From NCBI GenBank assembly GCA_913056365.1, contig CAJXLT010000011.1, positions 43,470 through 107,469 of the forward strand: 64,000 bases of DNA, given 5' to 3'. Positions 52,610 through 60,500 of this stretch are shown here, piece after piece (within the stretch, counting starts at the first letter, position 1; each line of letters starts with the position of its first letter). Both the position numbers and the translations under genes were made by a program. The notes beneath the pieces are model-generated. The model ran no database searches. It had not been told where the DNA came from and saw nothing but the letters and a program-made list of their open reading frames with translations. The stretch comes from an uncultured Paenibacillaceae bacterium. Its GTDB lineage: Bacteria > Bacillota > Bacilli > Paenibacillales > K13.

Positions 52610-52849
52610 CCATGCTTCCCCTCACTTTATCGCAAACTTGGTATGCTTCTATTATAGGCGATCTCTCCCGGGGAATGTAGCTGCGCAAGAATGAAATGAA
52701 GTCGGCCTATAGAATGAGGCGCCACCCTATTTATCCCAAATCCCTTCGCATTCGCCCGTCACGGATTGGACGGACAGCATTATACTTATTCGTGGTATAC
52801 TTGAGCTATTGTTAGACGCCACCAACACGACATGGAAGAGGAGAATGGC

Positions 52850-55800
52850 ATGAAACTTCGTGCGCATGCTTCGCATAAAATAGGGATCGCGGCCGTCCTA
52901 TTGATGTTCCTTGTTCTATCCATCGCTTTCATAGGAATGCCAGACTCATTGTCATCGATAGACGATGAACCCGTTGCCTCGCAAGGCGTTCTCGATCTAA
53001 CCGACTGGGACTGGGAGAACGACGGAATCGTTAATCTCAAGGGGGAGTGGGCGTTCTATTGGGGACAGCTTCTGGACACTCAGAGCTTCCGCACTGAAGG
53101 GCAACGAGGCGGCAGGTTATGGGTGCAAGTACCGAACGTATGGACCAATTATGAAATGAACGATGAACCCTTGCCTGGCATGGGTTATGCTACTTATCGG
53201 TTGATGATCCGCTTAGGTGAGACTGCCCCTTCGTTGGGATTGAAAATTCCGGATCTGTCAACCTCCTGCAAGATCATGATCGACGGCAAGACGATCGCGA
53301 CCTGCGGTCAAGTGGCGGACAACGCCGAGCAGGCGGAAGCGCGATATGCACCGCAAGTTGTTACCTTCCAGCCGGAGGCCGAGGAATTCGAGCTGATCGT
53401 ACAAGTATCCAATTACTTGTATGACCGCGGCGGTATGTGGTATGCGCTCGACCTGGGAACCGAACGGCAGGTGATGGGCTTGCGTGAGAATGAGCTCGCC
53501 ATTAGCTTGATATTGCTCGGCGTTTTTTTCTTCATGGGCTTATATCACTTGGCGATCTATATCCTTCGCCAGAGAGAGAAGATAGCGCTGTACTTTGCCA
53601 TTGGCTCCTTGATCGGAGCGCTCCGCTTGCTCGCAGCGGGGGAAATTTATCTCTTGAACCTGTTCCCCGGCGCTTCGGTCGAAGTGATAACAGCAATTAT
53701 ATACTTTACGTATTACGGCGGCGTTACGGTCTTTACCTTATATTTGCGGGAGTTGTACCCTGATGAGATTTCCTTGCGTATTACGAGAGGCGTCGCAGGA
53801 ATATCGGCTTTGTTCATTGTCTCGATCCTGGTATTGCCGCTAGATTGGTATACGCATTTGATTCGTTATTACCACTTGTTTTTCATGGCGCTCGGCTGTT
53901 ATTTGATTTACAGTGTTTTTTTGGCGGTATGGCGCAAGCGTGCAGGCTCGGGACTGCAGTTTTTCGGAATTGCGTTCTTCGTGCTTTCCATCTTTCACGA
54001 TATTTTCTTTAATCTCTTTTACATTTCTGAGCTAGTGAATGATGCGAATACGATACAATTTTTGAAGAGGCAGATTGTTTCGCTCGGTTTGTTCGTGCTT
54101 GTGTTTGTACAGGCAATCATCTTGGCCCAGCGCTTCTCCAAAGCTTTTCAGTCCGTGGAAAACCTGAGTGAACGATTGCTTTCTCTGGACCGCTTGAAGG
54201 ATGAATTCCTTATTAACACGTCGCATGAGCTTAAGACACCGCTGCACGGAATTATGAACATTTCGCAATCGATGATCGAAGGATCGAGCGGTCCGATCAA
54301 TGAGAGGCAGAAGCGTAATTTGTCTGTCATGGTATCTGTGTCAAGAAGGCTGACGAATCTGATTCAGGACATTATGGACTTCGCTAAGTTGAGGAACAAT
54401 GAGATTCAATTGAACAAGCGTCCGATATCTCTAGAGGCGATTATACAAGCGAATATGGAGGTGTTCCTCCATTATGTGGGGGACAAGCCTATTACCATTC
54501 AGCTTCAATTGCCCGCTAACTTGCCGGCAGTACATGCAGACGAGAATCGGGTATTGCAGGTGCTGTACAACTTGATCGGCAATGCCATTAAGTTTACAGA
54601 CGCTGGTTCAATTGTGATATCGGCTGAGCATCAGGGAGATTGGGTCGAAGTGCGGGTGAAGGATACAGGGATAGGCATACCGAATGATAAGCAGCAGTTG
54701 ATCTTTCATTCGTTCGAACAAGTCGGCGCTGCGGTCTCTAGGGAATACGGCGGCAGCGGTCTGGGGCTGTCGATCAGCAAGCAATTGGTAACGCTGAGTG
54801 GCGGAAGCATGCAGGTGCATTCTGTGCCGGGCGAAGGCTCGACGTTCACCTTCACACTTCCGGTTAGCAAGGAGCAGGAGGAACGGGCCGCTAGATCGGA
54901 CAATGCGTCAGGTGCAAGATTCAGCTCGGGTGTTTGGGAAGCGGGAACGGAAGAAGCGGCTTCAGGGAAAGAGGTTGCCGCTTATACGATATTGGCAGTA
55001 GACGATGATCCTGCTAACCTGCAAGTGATCATGAATGTGTTCGCCAAGGAACCTTATCGCATAATGGCGGCGCATGATGGCACCGAAGCGCTGGACTTAC
55101 TAATGGGACAAGCTCCACTCAAGATCGACATGGTGATACTCGATGTGATGATGCCTAAGCTGTCAGGCTATGAGGTTACAAGAACTATTCGTGAGCGCTA
55201 TTCACTCTCTGAGCTGCCGATCCTGTTAGTGACAGTGAAGAATGAGCCGGAGGATTTGCAGAGCGGATTTGCCGCAGGAGCGAATGACTTCCTTGTTAAG
55301 CCCTTCTATCCGCATGAGCTTAGAGCGCGTACACGAACACTGCTCACGTTGAAGCAATCGGTAGGAGAAGTTGTGCAAGCCGAGCTCTCCTTCCTGCGTG
55401 CTCAGATTAAGCCGCACTTCCTATACAATGCGCTGAATACCATCATAGGGATATGTCCGCGCGATCCGAAGCAAGCAAGCTTACTGCTGAGCGAGCTTAG
55501 TTATTTTTTGCGGGGGAGCTTTGATTTTCATAATAAGGAACGACTTGTTTCGATTCATAAGGAGCTCGAGCTAGTGTCCGCTTATGTAGCTATCGAAACA
55601 GCGCGCTTTGGCGAGCGGCTTCATGTCGTCTATGAAGTGGAGGAAGACATTCAGCTCTACATTCCTCCGTTGAGCATTCAGCCATTGGTTGAGAATGGCA
55701 TTCGGCACGGTGTGATGAAGCAGGTAGACGGCGGCACGATACAGCTTTCAGTATGGCAGGATTCAGATAGTGTTCATATACAGGTAGTAGATAACGGTGT

Positions 55801-56008
55801 GGGAATTCCCGCGGACAAGCTGGCGACACTGCTCTCGGCACAATCGGACGGCAGAGGGGTCGGCTTGCAGAACATTCATCAGAGACTGCTGCGTATGTAC
55901 GGTACAGGCTTGAGCATAGAGAGTGATATAGGAAGCGGAACGAAGGTGAAGCTGCGAATTCCGAAGGACATAGACATGCATGAACAGACAGAGGAGGAGG
56001 ATGCGTAG
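52850..56008 (+). CDS. Hybrid sensor kinase: 7TMR-DISM, HisKA/HATPase, receiver, and a second LytS-type kinase
   Basis: A 1052-residue protein. N-terminal TM and extracellular 7TMR-DISM beta-domain (about 40-205), seven TM helices (about 215-430), HisKA with His459 in LINTSHELKTPLHG, a first HATPase_c (GLGLSISKQLV), a receiver domain (about 715-835; DDDPANLQVI, phosphoacceptor in MVILDVMMPKLSG), then a second kinase core of the LytS/His_kinase type (LRAQIKPHFLYNALNTI) with its own HATPase_c (GVGLQNIHQRL). Two catalytic centres in one chain are unusual but known in Paenibacillus-type genomes. GAGGAG precedes ATG 52850. It abuts the SARP-like regulator gene, its probable partner. Confidence 0.92.
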   Translation: MKLRAHASHKIGIAAVLLMFLVLSIAFIGMPDSLSSIDDEPVASQGVLDLTDWDWENDGIVNLKGEWAFYWGQLLDTQSFRTEGQRGGRLWVQVPNVWTNYEMNDEPLPGMGYATYRLMIRLGETAPSLGLKIPDLSTSCKIMIDGKTIATCGQVADNAEQAEARYAPQVVTFQPEAEEFELIVQVSNYLYDRGGMWYALDLGTERQVMGLRENELAISLILLGVFFFMGLYHLAIYILRQREKIALYFAIGSLIGALRLLAAGEIYLLNLFPGASVEVITAIIYFTYYGGVTVFTLYLRELYPDEISLRITRGVAGISALFIVSILVLPLDWYTHLIRYYHLFFMALGCYLIYSVFLAVWRKRAGSGLQFFGIAFFVLSIFHDIFFNLFYISELVNDANTIQFLKRQIVSLGLFVLVFVQAIILAQRFSKAFQSVENLSERLLSLDRLKDEFLINTSHELKTPLHGIMNISQSMIEGSSGPINERQKRNLSVMVSVSRRLTNLIQDIMDFAKLRNNEIQLNKRPISLEAIIQANMEVFLHYVGDKPITIQLQLPANLPAVHADENRVLQVLYNLIGNAIKFTDAGSIVISAEHQGDWVEVRVKDTGIGIPNDKQQLIFHSFEQVGAAVSREYGGSGLGLSISKQLVTLSGGSMQVHSVPGEGSTFTFTLPVSKEQEERAARSDNASGARFSSGVWEAGTEEAASGKEVAAYTILAVDDDPANLQVIMNVFAKEPYRIMAAHDGTEALDLLMGQAPLKIDMVILDVMMPKLSGYEVTRTIRERYSLSELPILLVTVKNEPEDLQSGFAAGANDFLVKPFYPHELRARTRTLLTLKQSVGEVVQAELSFLRAQIKPHFLYNALNTIIGICPRDPKQASLLLSELSYFLRGSFDFHNKERLVSIHKELELVSAYVAIETARFGERLHVVYEVEEDIQLYIPPLSIQPLVENGIRHGVMKQVDGGTIQLSVWQDSDSVHIQVVDNGVGIPADKLATLLSAQSDGRGVGLQNIHQRLLRMYGTGLSIESDIGSGTKVKLRIPKDIDMHEQTEEEDA

Positions 56009-57133
56009 ATGCTGAAAGTAATTATTCTGGATGATGAGCAAAATGCGATCGATGCCCTTCAAGATATGCTTGAGGAATATAAAGAAATCGAGATTGTGGA
56101 CACATTCACGAATCCAACGGAAGCTTTGGATCAGATGCGTGAACTGTCCTTCGATGCAGTGTTTCTCGATATCGAGATGCCGGGTATGAACGGGCTGGAA
56201 ACAGCTGAGGTTATCATGAACGAGCATCCGGACAAGCGTATCGTATTCGTTACGGCATACGATCAGTATGCGGTGGATGCGTTCGAGGTCAATGCGATCG
56301 ATTATTTGCTCAAGCCGGTTCGCCATAGCCGGATGGCCAAAACAGTCGCGAAGCTAGTGCGAGCATCGGACAATACTGCGGAGCCGCAACCTTCTCGTGA
56401 CGGACGCATTCTATGCTTCGGCGCTTTCCAGCTGGCTGCAGATCCGTTGATAGCGCAGGAGGTGAAGTGGCGAACGAACAAGGTGCGGGAGCTATTCGCC
56501 TACTTGGCACATCAGCGGGGAGTAAGCGTGCATAAGGAAAGGATCATGGAAGACATCTGGTCGGGTATGGATATAGAACGTGCTACCACGTATTTGCACA
56601 CCTGCATCTATCAAATTCGCAAGACAATTAAGAAATGCGGGCTGTCCGCTTCCATTCAGGTGACATACAATAATGATCGCTACACGCTGTTGATGCACGA
56701 TGTATACTGCGATATGGAGACATTCATGTGCTTTGTCGACAATAAGCCGCCCTTGACATCGGCCACAATTCGGGAATATGAACAAGCTGCGGCTCTGTAT
56801 CGCGGACACTACTTGGAGGATTATGATTATGCGTGGGCAGTACCGTTCCGAGAAGAACTGCTTCTTCACTATGCGGCAGTGGTCAAGGACATGGCTGTCT
56901 ACTATATGCACAACGGCGATTATCCACGTGCTGTTGCACACTTGCGGCAGCTCATCGCCAATGACCCGCTGAAGGAAGAGCATCATGCCTTGCTGCTGCA
57001 ATGCTATGCTGAGATGGGGGATCGGGCATCGTTGGCTGCGCATTACCGGCACGCGGAACAGCTGTTCCAGGAAGAGCTGGGGGTCGGGCTGCAGCGGCAG
57101 ATCAAGCTGTTGTATGGAAGATTGGAGGAGTAA
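56009..57133 (+). CDS. Response regulator with SARP-like winged helix and BTAD domain
   Basis: A 374-residue regulator. Receiver domain 1-120 (LDDEQ acidic pair, phosphoacceptor Asp54 in VFLDIEMPGMNG, Lys in YLLKPVRH). Winged helix about 130-225 (VRELFAYLAHQRGVSVHKER; CIYQIRKTIKKCG). BTAD-type helical domain about 235-374 (YRGHYLEDYDYAWAVPFREE). SARP-type regulators bind direct repeats with 11-bp phase. ATG 56009 directly follows the kinase stop. A matching direct repeat lies upstream of the next surface gene. Confidence 0.9.
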   Translation: MLKVIILDDEQNAIDALQDMLEEYKEIEIVDTFTNPTEALDQMRELSFDAVFLDIEMPGMNGLETAEVIMNEHPDKRIVFVTAYDQYAVDAFEVNAIDYLLKPVRHSRMAKTVAKLVRASDNTAEPQPSRDGRILCFGAFQLAADPLIAQEVKWRTNKVRELFAYLAHQRGVSVHKERIMEDIWSGMDIERATTYLHTCIYQIRKTIKKCGLSASIQVTYNNDRYTLLMHDVYCDMETFMCFVDNKPPLTSATIREYEQAAALYRGHYLEDYDYAWAVPFREELLLHYAAVVKDMAVYYMHNGDYPRAVAHLRQLIANDPLKEEHHALLLQCYAEMGDRASLAAHYRHAEQLFQEELGVGLQRQIKLLYGRLEE

Positions 57134-57161
57134 TAATAAGCGATAGTAGTATTCATTTGAG

Positions 57162-57185
57162 AACAGGCCGCGAGGTCTGTTTTTT
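57162..57185 (+). terminator. Rho-independent terminator after the SARP-like regulator
   Basis: 8-bp stem AACAGGCC / GGTCTGTT (one G-T) with tetraloop GCGA, followed by a run of T (57180-57185). Confidence 0.85.
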
Positions 57186-57245
57186 CGTTGGGTTTCGAGG
57201 AATTTTGGAGGGAGCGGTTTAATGAACAGCTAAAAAGGGTGGACA

Positions 57246-57423
57246 CATGCAAATGTGCAGGCATTCATTCGATTATAACGCTAAATCAACCAAAGGCTGC
57301 GAAAATACATGCTTTCTATCCCCAATTGGCCGGATTCAGCATTTCATGATTTGAAAGATGCAGATTCGCAGCAATTTCGTGAAATTCTCTTAAACGTATA
57401 GCCGAAGCCTGCGCTTTTGCAGG
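57246..57423 (-). repeat. CCTGC-element copy 7
   Basis: Full copy in the opposite orientation to copy 4. Module 4 CATGCAAATGTGCAGG (57246-57261), module 3 (57296-57316, starts GCTGCGAAAATACATG), module 2 GAAAGATGCAGATTCGCAGC (57353-57372), module 1 CCTGCGCTTTTGCAGG (57408-57423). Spacings 50, 57, 55 mirror copy 4. Confidence 0.85.
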
Positions 57424-57455
57424 AAATTCAACGCGACAGCACGACAGTCAGCTTC

Positions 57456-57489
57456 TGTTCAGTGATTGTTCAGTGCAAGTTGCTATGAT
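57456..57489 (+). promoter_or_regulatory. 11-bp phased direct repeat and -10 before the surface-protein gene
   Basis: TGTTCAGTGAT (57456-57466) and TGTTCAGTGCA (57467-57477) are adjacent, repeating every 11 bp. TATGAT at 57484-57489 is a possible -10, 8 bases after the second TGTTCAGTG and with no good -35. This spacing is the arrangement known for SARP-activated promoters. Confidence 0.55.
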
Positions 57490-57578
57490 CAGAAATAGTC
57501 GAATGATAGCAATAAAGAACGACAAACACCGTCCTTCAGCCTGTATTATTCTTAGGCAGAAGAAAGGAGATCATAACC

Positions 57579-60500
57579 TTGCATACGAACAATAGAACTT
57601 CATCCACTGAACAAATGAATAGTGAAAGCGTAAGCGGACAGATAGCAGACCTGCCACAGACTGCACGCCATGCTTGGCTGCGGATGCTTGTACTGGTGAG
57701 CAGCTTGTTTGTGTTGACGATGATTATGGATACAAACTCTGCAAAGGCAGCAGAGATGGAAGGATTGGGCACAGCAGACGAGCCTTATGTCATTATGACG
57801 CCGGAGCATCTGGACAGCGTGCGCCTTGATTTGGACGCACACTATCGGTTAGGTGCCGATATTGATATGTCCGCGTTCGGCGACTTTCATCCGATCGGAC
57901 ATATCCAATATACGCCGAACGAGACTAGACCGGAATTTCTGGATAGGAATGCGGTGCCGTTCACCGGAACGTTCGACGGCGGCCATTATGTCATTTCGAA
58001 TCTGACCATTCGGGCTCCGGAGCCCGCAGTTGAACGAGAACATTATGAAGGTATCGGATTGTTCGGATACGTGCAAGGCAGCGGCAAGGATGCCATTCAT
58101 ATCCAAAATGTGAGGCTTGAATCCGTACGTAGTATAGGGAATCACCGTGTAGGCTCGCTTGTTGGCGAGCTGTATGATGCAATGGTGACCAATACTTCTG
58201 CTAAGGACATAGACATATATGGATCTGGCTACATCGGCGGATTAATCGGATATGCGAAGAATGCACGAATCGAGGTATCCTATACTTCTACCGGCTATGG
58301 CATTTACGGAGGGACGAACGTAGGTGGACTGCTAGGCATTGCGATGGGGAATGTCGAGATAGTGAATAGCTTTGCCGAAGTCGAAATGGTAACTACGCGT
58401 GTGCATGGCGGCGGTTTGGTAGGCTATGTGGACGGAGCAGGTAATGTGATTGAGAACAGCTATGCAGCGGGAGAGGTCTCTGGTCCTGAGCATTTAGGCG
58501 ACCCGCCGGTGGACTCGGTTGGCGGATTGATTGGCAGGATAACAGAATCGGCGGAAATTTCTATCTCTGATGCCTATTGGGATACCGAGGCAAGCGGACA
58601 AGCGAGCAGCGCAGGCACTCCTGATGCGATAGGTTTGACGACGAGTGCAATGCAAACAACGCTTGCCGGGTTTGATGCGAATACGTGGTTGTTCATAGAA
58701 GGGGCGTACCCGCAATTGAAGGTTTTCTGGGCGGATGCGCTGCAAGCGCTGGAGCCTCATGCTGGCGTGCTGGAGCCAGCCTTCCGTCCCGATGTTGAGC
58801 AATACGAGATCACTTTCGCCGAGTCGGCTTCCTTCTTGCAAGTGACGCCTTCGAGTGTATCGAGTGAAGCACAGATTAAGGTGAATGGCACGCTGGTGGA
58901 TAGCGGCAGCCAATCGGTCCCTATATTGTTGAACGAAGGTGAGAATGAGGATGCCGCACGAATCGTGGTGACGGGACCGTATGGTCATGAAAGGACATAC
59001 CGTATTTCTGTTACTACTCCTGTTGAGCCGCATATTCCTGGTCCGCAGCCTGCACCGGGCCCGGGGCCGCCTGCTGGCGATCCGGTGAAGCAGCCGGCTA
59101 TCTGGACGTATAGCGATCAATGGCACGTACAAGAAGCCAGCGCAGCAGAGATCTTCTTCCCCAACGTGCTGGCAGTCGATTCGTCAGGGTATCTGTATAC
59201 AGCAAGTGCGACGCATATGCAAAAGTGGAGCGGCGACGGAGAACTGATATGGGAGCGGGACGGATTTCAAGGGGTGTATGGAATAGCAACGAAGGATACG
59301 GAGGATGGGACCCGGCTATATGTGGCAGAAGCGCCATATTTGAATAACCGCATTCAGATTTATACCGGCGACGGCGACTATGTCGCTAGCTCTGGACCGT
59401 TATATACGGACCCAGAGGATACTAGCACCTTGATCGAAGCGCGCGGTATGGCATTCAACTCTCAAGGCTTGTTGTACATTGCGGATGCAGGCAACCATCA
59501 AGTGCATATCGTGAACGGGGAATGGGAGATTGTACATTCCTGGGGCAGCGAAGGCGAGAACTTGGGACAGTTCCGCTATCCGATCGGGGTTGCGATCGAC
59601 TCCTATAACAACGTATATGTTTCGGAGATGAACAATAACCGCATTCAGAAGTTCGATTACAAGGGAGAGAACCCGGAGCAGTGGGGAAGCTACGGCACTA
59701 GCGATAACCAGCTAGATCGTCCGAAGTATCTCGATATAGATTTGGCCGATCATGTCTATGTGGCCGATTCGTATCATCAACAAATCAAGCGATTTGCACC
59801 GGATGGTCAATTCCTGCAGAAGTGGGGAACGGAAGAAGGGCACCAAAGCGATGAAGACGGACAATTTCATACGCCGGCAGCAGTTGTGATGGATAGCAAT
59901 TGGAATCTGTACGTAGCGGACACGTTCAATCATCGTATTCAGAAATTTACCCCTGTCTTTAACGATCCGCCAACGGATATCGTGCTGTCATCCACCGCAA
60001 TCATCGAAGAGCAGCCGATCGGCACGCAAGTAGGAACCTTGGCAGCGACGGATGCCGACGAGGGAGAGACGTTCACGTACAGCCTTGTAGCTGGGGAAGG
60101 CGCAGACGATAATGATCAATTTACGATTGTCGGTGATACCTTGCGCAGCGGAGCGGTATTCGATTATTACGAGCAGCATACTTATTCTATTCGCGTTCGT
60201 GTGACAGATGGTGTAGGGCATACATTCGAGAAAGTACTGGCGATTACCGTCAACGAATTCAACGAACCGCCAACTTCTATTCAATTATACGGTGGAATCA
60301 TCGACGAAATGCAAGCACCGGGAGCTGTGGTCGGCACGTTGACAGCAGTCGATCCGGATGAGCACGATACTCATACTTACGAGCTGGTAGAAGGGGAAGG
60401 CGCAGCAGACAACGATTCCTTCACCATTGTGGGCAATGAGCTGCAGTCTGCAGAAATGTTCGATGTTTATGACAAATCCTCTTATTCGATTCGCGTACGC

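Noticed and set aside
52850..56008. Two separate kinase genes
   Set aside because: The frame is continuous with no internal ribosome site at the second core; a single hybrid protein is the better reading.
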